64,000 nucleotides of DNA from DASUPK01 sp963815665 (GTDB lineage: Bacteria > Actinomycetota > Thermoleophilia > Solirubrobacterales > 70-9): assembly GCA_963815665.1 (NCBI GenBank), contig CAWFHN010000013.1, forward strand, positions 124,001-188,000. Reading direction: 5' to 3'. The translations under genes were made by a program, and so were the position numbers. A model generated the notes under the pieces. The model worked only from the letters and a program-made list of their open reading frames with translations. It was not told the DNA's origin and ran no database searches. How positions within the stretch are numbered: the first letter of the stretch is position 1; each line of letters starts with the position of its first letter. Shown here piece after piece: positions 56,697 to 64,000 of this stretch.

Positions 56697-57695
56697 CTAT
56701 CTGGGATCCACGACCGCGACCGCCTCGCCGCCGCGGTCGGCCGAGCTGTAGAGGGCCTCGATCGTCCGCGCTTGGCCGAGCGACTCGTCCCGCCCCAGCA
56801 GCGGTTCCGCGACTCCCCGAATCGCCGCGCTCATGTTCTCGAACTGAAGCCGGTAGGCGGGGGCGGGTGCGACCTCGATCCGCTCGGTGGCGCCGCCGCG
56901 GACGAGATCGATCCCCGGGGCGCCGACCAGGAAGGGGGTGGGGATGCTCAAGGTCCCATCCGAGCCGACGGCCTCGAGGAGGCTGTTGTCGGGGACGTCG
57001 AAGCCGCAGTCGAAGTGGCCCAGCACGGCCCCGTCGAAGGCCAGCGTGGCCGCGAAGCGCACGTCGACGCCGCTCGGCCCGAGTATCTGGGTCCCGATCA
57101 CGGTCTCCGGGTCGCCGGCGAACAGCCGCGTGCCGCTCACGCAGTAGCAGCCGACATCCATCAGAGCGCCACCATCGTGCTCGGGGCGCAGGCGGATGTT
57201 CTCCCCCTCGCCCAATGTGAATCCGAAGTGGGACCGCAGGACGCGCAACTCGCCGATCGCGCCCTCGGCGACCAGCTGGGCCGCTCGCCGGGTCTGCGGG
57301 TGGTGGCGGTACATGAACGCCTCCATCAGGATCCGCCCCGCGCCATCCGCCGCGTCGAAGGCCCGCTCGACCTCGGCGGCCCGTCGGCCGAACGGCTTCT
57401 CGCAGAGCACGTGCTTGCCGGCCTCGAGCGCCCGGATCGCCCACTCGACGTGCATCGAGTTCGGCAGCGGCAGGTAGACGGCCTCCACGTCGGGGTCGTT
57501 GAGCAGCGCCTCGTAGGAGCCGTGGGCACGAGCGAACTCACGCTCCTCCGCGTAGCGCCGCGCCGCCTGCTCGGAGCGGCTCGCCACCGCCACCAGCTCG
57601 ATCGCGTCCGAGCCCTCCAGCTCCGGCAGGACGCGGGCGTTGATGCCGGCGAGGGAGATGATCCCCCAGCGCACGGGCTCGACTGCTCCGGTCAT
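56697..57695 (-). CDS. Gfo/Idh/MocA-family sugar oxidoreductase (xylose dehydrogenase-like)
   Basis: A 332-aa protein. The Rossmann start is VRWGIISLAGINARVLPEL; the strand-four segment DVEAVYLPLPNSMHVEWAIR and the E-K-P motif in HVLCEKPFGRRAAEV mark the family. The catalytic region is LMEAFMYRHHPQTRRAA and DVGCYCVSGTRLFAG, like NADP-dependent D-xylose dehydrogenase and dimeric dihydrodiol dehydrogenase. It overlaps the kinase stop (ATGA). It probably oxidises a pentose or hexose. Confidence 0.85.
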   Translation of the reverse strand: MTGAVEPVRWGIISLAGINARVLPELEGSDAIELVAVASRSEQAARRYAEEREFARAHGSYEALLNDPDVEAVYLPLPNSMHVEWAIRALEAGKHVLCEKPFGRRAAEVERAFDAADGAGRILMEAFMYRHHPQTRRAAQLVAEGAIGELRVLRSHFGFTLGEGENIRLRPEHDGGALMDVGCYCVSGTRLFAGDPETVIGTQILGPSGVDVRFAATLAFDGAVLGHFDCGFDVPDNSLLEAVGSDGTLSIPTPFLVGAPGIDLVRGGATERIEVAPAPAYRLQFENMSAAIRGVAEPLLGRDESLGQARTIEALYSSADRGGEAVAVVDPR

Positions 57696-59107
57696 CGTTC
57701 CTCCTTCATCTCCGCTTCGAAGGGCAGCAGGGCGGGGTAGAGCTCACGGAAGCGAGCGTAACCATCGTCATAGGCCGATGCCCAACCGGGGTCGGGCTCG
57801 GTGCGGTCGGCGATGCGGACGCAGGCGGCGACCGCCTCGGCCGCGTCGGCGAAGGCGCCGCTCGCCACCCCGCCGAGCAGGGCGGCCCCGAACGCGGCTC
57901 CCTCCTCGCCCGCCGCGGTACGCTCGAGCGGCATCCCGAGCACCGAGGCGACGATCCGGCGCCACAGCTCGCTGCGCGCCCCGCCGCCCGACACGCGGCC
58001 GACCTGCGCTTCCGCCCCGATCGCGCGCAGTAGCTCGAGCGAGTCGCGAAGCCCGTAAGCGACGCCCTCGAGCACCGCGCGCACCAGCGCCCCACGGTCG
58101 TGACGAAGCGACAGGCCCGCGAAGGCGCCGCGCGCGTTCGGGTCGGCGTGTGGCGTGCGCTCGCCGGCCAGGTAGGGGGCGAAGAGCAGACCCTCAACCG
58201 CGGGCGGCCACTCCGCCGCCGCGGCGGTCAGCTCCTCGTAGCTCGCGTTGCCGAGCGTGCCTGAGAGCCAGCGCAGCGACCCGGCCGCCGAGAGCATCAC
58301 GCCCATCGCGTGCCAGGTGCCGGGCACGGCGTGACAGAAGACGTGCAGCCGAGCCTGGGGCTCGGGCCGGTAGGCGGGCAGGGCACCGAACACCACACCG
58401 GAGGTGCCGAGCACGATCGACAGCGGCCCCGGCCGGTCGACGCCGACGCCGAGCGCCCCCGCCGCCTGGTCGCCGGCGCCACCGATCTCGGTCGACTCGA
58501 AGACGGGAGGAAGCCAGGCCGCGGGGAGCTCGAGCGCTTCCAGCACCTCCGTGCTCCAGCGCCGCTCGCCGACGTCGAACAGCAGCGTCCCCGAGGCGTC
58601 CGCGGCATCGATGGCGTGCTCGCCGGTGAGCCGCAGCCGGACGTAGTCCTTGGGCAGCAGCACGCGGCGCACGCGCGCGAACGTCTCCGGCTCGTGGCGG
58701 CGCAGCCAGAGCAGCTTCGGGGCCGTGAATCCCGCCAGCGCCCGGTTGCCGGTCAGCTCGATCAGGCGCTCCAACCCGAGGCGCTCCTCGATCTCGGCGC
58801 ACTCCATGCCGGTGCGCTGGTCGTTCCACAGGATCGCCGGTCGCAGCACGCGGTCGCGCTCGTCGAGCACGACCAGGCCGTGCATCTGGCCGGAGAGGCC
58901 GATCGCCGCCGGCTCGACGCCCAGATCGGCAAGCGCCGCCTGACTTGCCCGCCACCAGTCCTCGGGATCCTGCTCCGCCCACCCAGGGCGCGGCGTGGAC
59001 AGCGGATAACCGCGCTCCGCGCTCGCCACGACCTCGCCGCTGGGCGAGATCGCGATCGCCTTGACGCCGGTCGTGCCGACGTCGAGTCCGACTAGTGGCC
59101 GCTCCAC
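57692..59107 (-). CDS. FGGY-family carbohydrate kinase (xylulokinase-like)
   Basis: A 471-aa kinase with a GTG start at 59107 (VERPLVGLDVGTTGVKAIAI). The ATP-binding D-x-G-T-T-G loop is at residues 8-13. AIGLSGQMHGLVVLDERD and PAILWNDQRTGMECAEIE are XylB signatures, and GEHAIDAADASGTLLFDV and the C-terminal GVAYGLRDSLELLRAIGAE with SGGGARSELWRRI complete the FGGY fold. It probably phosphorylates a ketopentose. A 1-bp insertion in the next gene makes the two frames run together, giving a false 809-aa fusion; the true start is the GTG. Confidence 0.85.
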   Translation of the reverse strand: MERPLVGLDVGTTGVKAIAISPSGEVVASAERGYPLSTPRPGWAEQDPEDWWRASQAALADLGVEPAAIGLSGQMHGLVVLDERDRVLRPAILWNDQRTGMECAEIEERLGLERLIELTGNRALAGFTAPKLLWLRRHEPETFARVRRVLLPKDYVRLRLTGEHAIDAADASGTLLFDVGERRWSTEVLEALELPAAWLPPVFESTEIGGAGDQAAGALGVGVDRPGPLSIVLGTSGVVFGALPAYRPEPQARLHVFCHAVPGTWHAMGVMLSAAGSLRWLSGTLGNASYEELTAAAAEWPPAVEGLLFAPYLAGERTPHADPNARGAFAGLSLRHDRGALVRAVLEGVAYGLRDSLELLRAIGAEAQVGRVSGGGARSELWRRIVASVLGMPLERTAAGEEGAAFGAALLGGVASGAFADAAEAVAACVRIADRTEPDPGWASAYDDGYARFRELYPALLPFEAEMKEER

Positions 59108-59121
59108 GATGTCCCGCCCGG

Positions 59122-60121
59122 TCAGGCTCCGAGCGCCGCGTAGACCAGCTCGTAGGCCGCGACCGCGTCCTTCCGCTGCTGTGCCTCGCGCAGCGCCGGA
59201 CTCGTCGATCCGTGCCGCGACGGAGTCGATGAACCGCCATTGCAGGACGCTGCGACGCACCGCCTCCACCTGGTCCTCGGTGTACGGGTAGAGGTCGAAG
59301 CCGAGGTGCTCGCCGTTCTCGCCGTAGCCGGCCCGGCGCAGCTCGAGAGCCAGCTCCAGCGTCTCCATGAAGGCGGTGGTCCCGACCATGTTGTCGTCGT
59401 CGAAGGTGCCCCAGCCTGAGTTGGCGTGCTGATGGCCGAGCAGCCCCTCGGCGGCCAGCAACGCCGCGTACTCGGCGAGGTTCTCGTCGTTCATCAGCAG
59501 GTGCTGCCAGTCCATGTTGAACTTGACGTTGTCGATCCCTCGGGTGCGCAGGGTGTGGACGATGTGCAGAGCCATGCCGACGTTGCGCATGAAGATCTTC
59601 ATCGCCGGCTCCGAGTTCTTGTGCTCGAGGAAGAGCAGGACGCCGTGCTCCTTACAGCGCTGCGCGGCCTCGCCTATGCCGTCGATCAGCCGCGCCCAGC
59701 TCTCGCCGTAGGGCGTCTGGAACGGGTAGTTGTAGCCCTCGATTCCCGGCCAGAGCAGGAAGTTGGCGCCGAGCTGCCCGGCGAAGTCCGCCGCCTCGAG
59801 GGTGAGGCTCAGCGCCTCGGCGCGTACCGCATCGTCCGGCGAGGAGAGCCCACCCTTGCCGAATCGGGGGTCGAGGTGCAGGCCGGTGGCGACGCAGTAG
59901 ATGCCGTGGCCATCGAGCGCTTCGCGCACCTCGTCGAGGTTGTCCGACGAGAGCTCCTGCGGGTAGTGAAACTCGTAGTCGTCGATCAGCTCCCCGAGTC
60001 CGGTGACCGCGCGATGCACCTTCTGCGCGGTGCTGTCGGCCGCGTGGTCGGGTTGGTAGCCGCCCGGCACGAAGCGGGTGACCATCGGCCCGAGGGCCCA
60101 GATTCCAAGGCTCGTCTTCAT
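59122..60121 (-). CDS. Xylose-isomerase-like TIM-barrel sugar isomerase, frameshifted at the C-terminus
   Basis: A TIM-barrel protein of the AP endonuclease 2/xylose isomerase-like family, about 332 aa after correction. It starts MKTSLGIWALGPMVTRFVPG, has FLLWPGIEGYNYPFQTPYGE, metal-ligand segments LFLEHKNSEP, KFNMDWQHLL and GHQHANSG, and HLGFDLYPYTEDQ. One extra base near 59200 shifts the last 27 codons: without it the end reads DEPALREAQQRKDAVAAYEL and stops at 59122. The likely role is aldose-ketose interconversion before the kinase. Its ATG overlaps the HAD gene stop. Confidence 0.75.
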
Positions 60122-60816
60122 CGCTCCACATCCTTTCTTTGGGGTCGTCCCTTCGTTCCGTCAAGCGCCGCCTGGATCGCCGCCGGCACCTCCGGATCGG
60201 CCAGCGACTCGAAGCTCAAGTCGGCCTCGAGGACGGTCTCGGGAACCGAGGGCACGCCGATCACGAACATTTCCGCCGCCCGCGCCGCCGCCACGCCGGG
60301 CGGCGAGTCCTCGATCGCCACCGAGCGCACCGGGTCGACGCCGAGCAGCTCGCAGGCGCGCAGGTAGAGGTCGGGCGCCGGCTTGGGGGCGGCCACATCC
60401 TCGACCCCGAGCGTGACGTCGAACCCGTCATCGACGCCGACTCGCCGCAGCCCGGTGAGCAGATGGCGGCGCGGCGCGTTGGAGGCCACGGCGACCGGCC
60501 AGCGCACGCGCAGCGCCTGGAGCAGCTCCAGCGCGCCCGCCCGTGGCACGGCGCCCGCCGCGATCTCGGCCACCGCGAGCTCGTACATCTCGTCGCTCGC
60601 CTCGGCGCCCTGGCCGGGCGGGTCGAGGAGGCGGTCGAGAACCGCCGGTGCGGTGGCCGGCGCGGTGCCGACCAGGGCCTGCTTTGCCGCCAGGTCGAAG
60701 ACCTGCCCGCGGCGCTCGAAGACCGCCCGCTGCGCGCGCGTCCAGCAGGGCTCGGTATCGAGCAGCAGGCCGTCGTTGTCGAACACGATTCCCGCCAGCT
60801 CGGAACCTTCGCCCAT
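60118..60816 (-). CDS. HAD-superfamily phosphatase/phosphoglucomutase-like hydrolase
   Basis: A 232-aa HAD protein starting MGEGSELAGIVFDNDGLLLD. Motif I is FDNDG (nucleophile and acid Asp), motif II VASNAPRRHLL, motif III KPAPDLYLRAC, motif IV VAIEDSPPGV; the small cap fits the beta-phosphoglucomutase-like group. It may dephosphorylate sugar phosphates, as AraL does in the Bacillus arabinose operon. It overlaps the isomerase gene (ATGA). An ATG at 60834 would add 6 residues. Confidence 0.85.
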   Translation of the reverse strand: MGEGSELAGIVFDNDGLLLDTEPCWTRAQRAVFERRGQVFDLAAKQALVGTAPATAPAVLDRLLDPPGQGAEASDEMYELAVAEIAAGAVPRAGALELLQALRVRWPVAVASNAPRRHLLTGLRRVGVDDGFDVTLGVEDVAAPKPAPDLYLRACELLGVDPVRSVAIEDSPPGVAAARAAEMFVIGVPSVPETVLEADLSFESLADPEVPAAIQAALDGTKGRPQRKDVER

Positions 60817-60850
60817 CGTGGAAGATTCTCCCATCTGCGAGGATTCGGCC

Positions 60851-61834
60851 GTGGAGCAGCGGCAGATGAGGCGCCTCGGCCGCTCGGCCGGCGTGGTCGG
60901 GCTCGGCACCTGGCAGCTGGGCGCCGACTGGGGCGACGTCGACGCCGACCACGCGCGGGCGACCCTCGACGCCGCCGTCGAGGCTGGCGTCACCTTCTTC
61001 GACACCGCCGACGCCTACGGCGACGGGCGCAGCGAGAGATTCTGCGGCGAGCTGCTCACTCGCCACCCCGGCGCGGGGCTGACCGTGGCCACCAAGATGG
61101 GACGACGCGTCGAGCAGCTGCCCTCCAACTACAACCGGGAGGCGTTCCTGGACTGGAACGATCGCTCGCGCCGCAACCTCGGTGTCGAGACGATCGATCT
61201 CGTCCAGCTCCACTGCCCGCCGAGCGAGGTCTACGCGAACGACGCCGTCTTCGAGGCGCTCGACGAGATGGTCGCGGACGGGCGGATGGGTGCCTACGGC
61301 GTCTCCGTGGAGACGTGCGACCAGGCGCTCGCGGCGATCGCGAGGCCCGGGGTGGCGACCGTGCAGATCATCCTCAACTGCTTTCGGCTCAAGCCGCTCG
61401 AGCGAGTGCTGCCGGCCGCGCGCGAGGCCGGGGTGGGGATCATCGCCCGCGTGCCGCTCGCCTCGGGGCTGCTCTCGGGGCGCTACGACGAGCACACCAC
61501 CTTCGCCGCCGACGATCACCGCGCCTACAACCGCCAGGGCGAGGCCTTCGACGTCGGCGAGACGTTCTCCGGGGTCCCGTTCGAGGTCGGTCTCGATGCG
61601 GTGCGCGAGCTCGCCGCTCTGGTGCCGCCCGGCGTCGCGATGTCGCAATTCGCGCTTCGCTGGGTGATCGATCAGCCGGGGGTGAGCGTCGTGATCCCCG
61701 GTGCGCGCAACCCCGAGCAGGCGCGCCAGAACGCGGCGAGCGCGGCGCTCGAGCCACTCAGCGCCGAGCAGCTCGCCGGCGTCGCCGACGTCTACGAGCG
61801 CCTGATCAGGCCACACGTCCACGCGAGCTGGTGA
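60851..61834 (+). CDS. Aldo/keto reductase
   Basis: A 327-aa TIM-barrel oxidoreductase. The tetrad is Asp and Tyr in FFDTADAYGDG, Lys in TVATKMGRR, and His in DLVQLHCPPSEV. It starts VEQRQMRRLGRSAGVVGLGT with a GTG at 60851 (an ATG at 60866 is possible) and ends GVSVVIPGARNPEQARQNA. It is divergent from the HAD gene and its 3' end overlaps the araM-like gene by 29 bp, so it is the only plus-strand member of the cluster. It probably reduces a sugar aldehyde or lactone using NADPH. Confidence 0.85.
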   Translation: MEQRQMRRLGRSAGVVGLGTWQLGADWGDVDADHARATLDAAVEAGVTFFDTADAYGDGRSERFCGELLTRHPGAGLTVATKMGRRVEQLPSNYNREAFLDWNDRSRRNLGVETIDLVQLHCPPSEVYANDAVFEALDEMVADGRMGAYGVSVETCDQALAAIARPGVATVQIILNCFRLKPLERVLPAAREAGVGIIARVPLASGLLSGRYDEHTTFAADDHRAYNRQGEAFDVGETFSGVPFEVGLDAVRELAALVPPGVAMSQFALRWVIDQPGVSVVIPGARNPEQARQNAASAALEPLSAEQLAGVADVYERLIRPHVHASW

Positions 61835-63155
61835 TGGCGTCGAGCGCCGCCTCCAGCGCTCCCTGGCCCTCGAGGAAGTCAACCGTCGTGTAGCGCGGGC
61901 GCAGGCGGTTGGAGTAGCGAAAGCCCGCGCGCAGCGTCGCCTCGTCGAGGCCGAGGAAGCCCGGCTCGGCGGGGATGGCGGCGGCCTCCAGCGCCGCCTC
62001 GACCGAGCGGGATACCTCCAGCGCCGGGGCGAGCGCCGCGCGCACCTCCTCCCAGCGCTCGGGCGCGGGCCACCTTGCCGCGCCGGCCTCAAGGAAGCGG
62101 CGCTTCCCCTCGATCGCCTCGCTGAGCGACGGCGAGGGCTCGCCGAGCCACTCGCGCGCAGCGCGGTCGAGCGGCTCCCAGGCGCGCGGGGGACCGAGCG
62201 CGCCGACCCCGCCGCCGAAGGCGTAGCGCTGCAGGCGGATCGCAAACCGGGTCGCAAAGCCGACCTGGAGCCCGTGCGGGAAGTGGGGCCGGAGCCCGCG
62301 GCCGGCGAGCAGATCCCAGAAGTGCGAGGCATGATGCTCGCAGCCGCTTGCGGGGCGCGAGCTGCCGATCATCGCCATCGCGATTCCGGACTGAAGCAGC
62401 CCCTCCAGCAGCCGCTCCACAGCCCCCCGCTCGCCGGCCAGCACGGCGCCGGCCCGCCGCGTCGCCTCCCGAAACGGGCCCAGCACGCGCGCGTCAACCG
62501 CCTCGCAGTAGGGCTCTCCGTAGAGCAGGTGCGCGGCGAGCCAGTCGGTTCGCGCGCTCGCCTTGCCGAGCAGATCGCCGAGCCCGGCTCTGGTCAGCTC
62601 GGCCGGGGCGGCGGCGATCGTCGCCGGGTCGGCGAAGACCGCCTCCGGTGCGCGCGCCGGCAGCGTCACCTTGAGCCCCTCGAGCTCCAGCGCCGCCACG
62701 CTGGAGGCGTAGCCGTCCATCGAGGCCGCGGTGGGGACACTGACGAAGGGGCGGTCGGCGAGCTCGGCCGCGTAGCGCGTGAGGTCGGTGATCACCCCCG
62801 AGCCGACTGCGACCACGCCCGCCGCTGGCCGGGCCCCGAGCGCCTCCCGGGCGGCGGCAAGCGCCTCGCGATCGGCCCGCAGCCCGCTGCGCTGGGCGTA
62901 GCGCAGCCGCGCGACCTGGATGCCCGCCGTCTCCAGCTCGCGAGCGACGGCCTCGCCGGCGGCCTCCTCGGTGTTCGCGTCCATCACCGCGACCGCCTCG
63001 CGCCACCCGTGCGCGCCTGCGAACTCGGCCAGCGCCGCGTAGGCGTGCTCGGCGACCACGATGGTCTCCGTGGGGATCCGGTGGGTCATCCCGCAGGAGC
63101 AGCGCTCGGCGCCGTCCGGGGACTCGGGCGCGCCCGCGGCGGCGCTCCCGCTCAC
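61806..63155 (-). CDS. araM: AraM/EgsA-like sn-glycerol-1-phosphate dehydrogenase
   Basis: A 449-aa iron/nickel- or zinc-dependent dehydrogenase of the DHQS-like group. I take the GTG at 63155, overlapping the araD stop (GTGA), since C-S-C-G-M-T-H-R just after it is part of the family's N-terminus. NAD site: AAGVVAVGSGVITDLTRYAA; metal ligands: Asp in TAASMDGYASSVAAL, His in CEHHASHFWDLL, His in FPHGLQVGFATRF. AraM makes sn-glycerol-1-phosphate in Bacillus and lies in its arabinose operon, as here. The role in pentose use is not established. Confidence 0.8.
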   Translation of the reverse strand: MSGSAAAGAPESPDGAERCSCGMTHRIPTETIVVAEHAYAALAEFAGAHGWREAVAVMDANTEEAAGEAVARELETAGIQVARLRYAQRSGLRADREALAAAREALGARPAAGVVAVGSGVITDLTRYAAELADRPFVSVPTAASMDGYASSVAALELEGLKVTLPARAPEAVFADPATIAAAPAELTRAGLGDLLGKASARTDWLAAHLLYGEPYCEAVDARVLGPFREATRRAGAVLAGERGAVERLLEGLLQSGIAMAMIGSSRPASGCEHHASHFWDLLAGRGLRPHFPHGLQVGFATRFAIRLQRYAFGGGVGALGPPRAWEPLDRAAREWLGEPSPSLSEAIEGKRRFLEAGAARWPAPERWEEVRAALAPALEVSRSVEAALEAAAIPAEPGFLGLDEATLRAGFRYSNRLRPRYTTVDFLEGQGALEAALDAITSSRGRVA

Positions 63156-63844
63156 TCCGCCTGACCGTAGTAGGCGCGCGGCCCGTGCTTGCGGGTGAAG
63201 TGCTTGTCGCGCACCGCCGCCGCCAGCGGGCCGGCGGCCGGATCGAGCGCGACCGTCAGCGCCGCCAGGCGCGCCACCTCCTCGAGCGTGACCGCGACCT
63301 CGACGGCCGCCGCCGGGTCGCCGGCCCAGCAGAACGGGCCGTGTCCGCGCGCGAGGGCGGCCGGAACCTCGTCTATCCCGCGCTCGCCGACCGCCTCGAC
63401 GAGGGCGCTTCCCGTGGCGCCCTCGTAGTCGCGCTCGATCTCCTCGGCCGAGAGCGGGCGCGTGACCGCCACCGGACCCGGGCAGAGGTCGGCGTGGGTG
63501 GTGCCGAGGATCGGGATCTCGCGCTCGGCCTGCGCCCACGCCGTCGCCCAGGTCGAGTGGGTGTGAACGATGCCGCCGATCGACTCGAAGGCCCGGTAGA
63601 GGACGAGGTGGCTCGGCGTGTCGGTCGACGGCCGCCGCTCGCCCTCGATTTGATTGCCGTCCAGGTCGACGAGCACGACGTCGGCGGCGCCGATCTCCTC
63701 GTAGTCCATCCCGCTCGGCTTGATCGCCACCAGCCCGCGATCGCGGTCGATCCCGCTCACGTTGCCCCAGGTCAGGGTCACCAGGCCATGGGCCGGCAGC
63801 GCGTGGTTCGCGGCCAGGACTCGCTCTCGCAGCGCCTCGAGCAC
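63152..63844 (-). CDS. araD: L-ribulose-5-phosphate 4-epimerase (class II aldolase family)
   Basis: A 230-aa class II aldolase/epimerase. It starts MLEALRERVLAANHALPAHG (GTG codon) with LVTLTWGNVSGIDRDRGLVA, IKPSGMDYEEIGAADVVLVD, the zinc histidines in IVHTHSTWATAWAQ, a third near GTTHADLCPGPVAVT, and GHGPFCWAGDP. It ends HFTRKHGPRAYYGQ, typical of AraD. It converts L-ribulose-5-phosphate to D-xylulose-5-phosphate. It directly follows araA, sharing the TAG/GTG junction. Confidence 0.9.
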   Translation of the reverse strand: MLEALRERVLAANHALPAHGLVTLTWGNVSGIDRDRGLVAIKPSGMDYEEIGAADVVLVDLDGNQIEGERRPSTDTPSHLVLYRAFESIGGIVHTHSTWATAWAQAEREIPILGTTHADLCPGPVAVTRPLSAEEIERDYEGATGSALVEAVGERGIDEVPAALARGHGPFCWAGDPAAAVEVAVTLEEVARLAALTVALDPAAGPLAAAVRDKHFTRKHGPRAYYGQAE

Positions 63845-64000
63845 TAGATCTCGTGGTAGTCGATGTCGACGAGCTCGGCGAAGCGCCGCCAGCGCTCGGT
63901 CTGGTCGCCGAGGTTGACCACGAAGTGGTGCGTGCCGCCGAGTCCCAGCCAGTCGTCGAGGAAGGACCGCATGCCGCTCTCGGGCCGGAAGTGGAAGTAG
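63844..64000 (-). CDS. araA: L-arabinose isomerase, C-terminal end (partial)
   Basis: The last 51 residues are visible; the rest lies beyond the right edge. They read YFHFRPESGMRSFLDDWLGL, then GGTHHFVVNLGD, RRFAELVDIDYHEI and a TAG at 63844-63846. The W-L-x-x-G-G-T-H-H pattern with the metal-binding histidines is the AraA C-terminal signature. It is followed at once by araD. Confidence 0.8.
   Translation of the reverse strand, partial: YFHFRPESGMRSFLDDWLGLGGTHHFVVNLGDQTERWRRFAELVDIDYHEI

Noticed and set aside
57692..60121. 809-residue isomerase-kinase fusion
   Set aside because: The join is made by a single extra base near 59200; both proteins have their own natural ends.
1..64000. tRNA, rRNA, CRISPR arrays, insertion sequences, phage genes
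   Set aside because: I read the intergenic gaps (all under about 250 bp) and saw no cloverleaf, regular spaced repeats, transposase or integrase motif.

Overview
The window is about 64 kb of very GC-rich, gene-dense bacterial DNA. The gene content points to an actinobacterium of the Thermoleophilia (Solirubrobacter/Gaiella) type. It includes a CysO/MoeZ sulfur-carrier pair, an F420-type PPOX flavoprotein, an MpaB-like (DUF2236) oxygenase, a WS/DGAT acyltransferase, a SufU-type Fe-S pathway, and many GTG/TTG starts. The placement is inferred from gene content only; no phylogeny was run. I found no rRNA, tRNA, CRISPR array, transposase or integrase, and no gene-free stretch longer than about 300 bases.

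Region 1 (1-14.1 kb) is a surface-polysaccharide locus. A plus-strand array (methyltransferases, a CysE-like acetyltransferase, a PhyH dioxygenase, a sulfotransferase, glycosyltransferases) meets a minus-strand array head-on. The minus array holds a Wzy/O-antigen-ligase-like protein, an initiating polyprenyl-phosphate sugar transferase and a glycosyltransferase. A small secreted membrane-anchored protein and two tandem secreted clan-A glycoside hydrolases follow. The parts suggest a sulfated, methylated, acylated exopolysaccharide. Several genes between 0.4 and 6.3 kb carry single-base indels.

Region 2 (14.1-20.1 kb) holds cysO, a rhodanese-ThiF activator, a second rhodanese, a cupin, htpX, a MarR-PPOX pair and a GT-C glycosyltransferase.

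Region 3 (20.1-39.2 kb) contains the SUF iron-sulfur pathway in three pieces: rrf2-sufC-sufS, sufU about 8 kb further on, and Rieske-sufB-sufD at 36.2-39.2 kb. Between sufS and sufU sits a glycan island: GT4, NAD epimerase, methyltransferase, flippase-like protein and two duplicated GT-C proteins. It begins with a truncated relic of the GT2 gene that lies just beyond sufU. A methyltransferase, a SnoaL-like protein and a DUF2207-LemA pair fill the rest.

Region 4 (39.2-50.5 kb) starts with an MpaB-like oxygenase, then a zinc-uptake operon (67-aa protein, permease-lipoprotein fusion, ATPase, second permease, Zur). Next is a group of poorly known small and membrane proteins, a TenA/PqqC-like protein, a DipZ-type thioredoxin lacking both active-site cysteines, and ispH.

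Region 5 (50.5-64 kb) has a WS/DGAT acyltransferase, a secreted subtilase, a DMT-type and an FUSC-type membrane protein, and a minus-strand pentose-catabolism cluster (araA partial, araD, araM-like, HAD phosphatase, sugar isomerase, FGGY kinase, Gfo/Idh oxidoreductase, shikimate-dehydrogenase-like protein) with one plus-strand aldo/keto reductase inside it.

A recurring TAnnnT hexamer 6-10 nt upstream of at least twelve first-gene start codons, mostly without a Shine-Dalgarno sequence, suggests widespread leaderless transcription.
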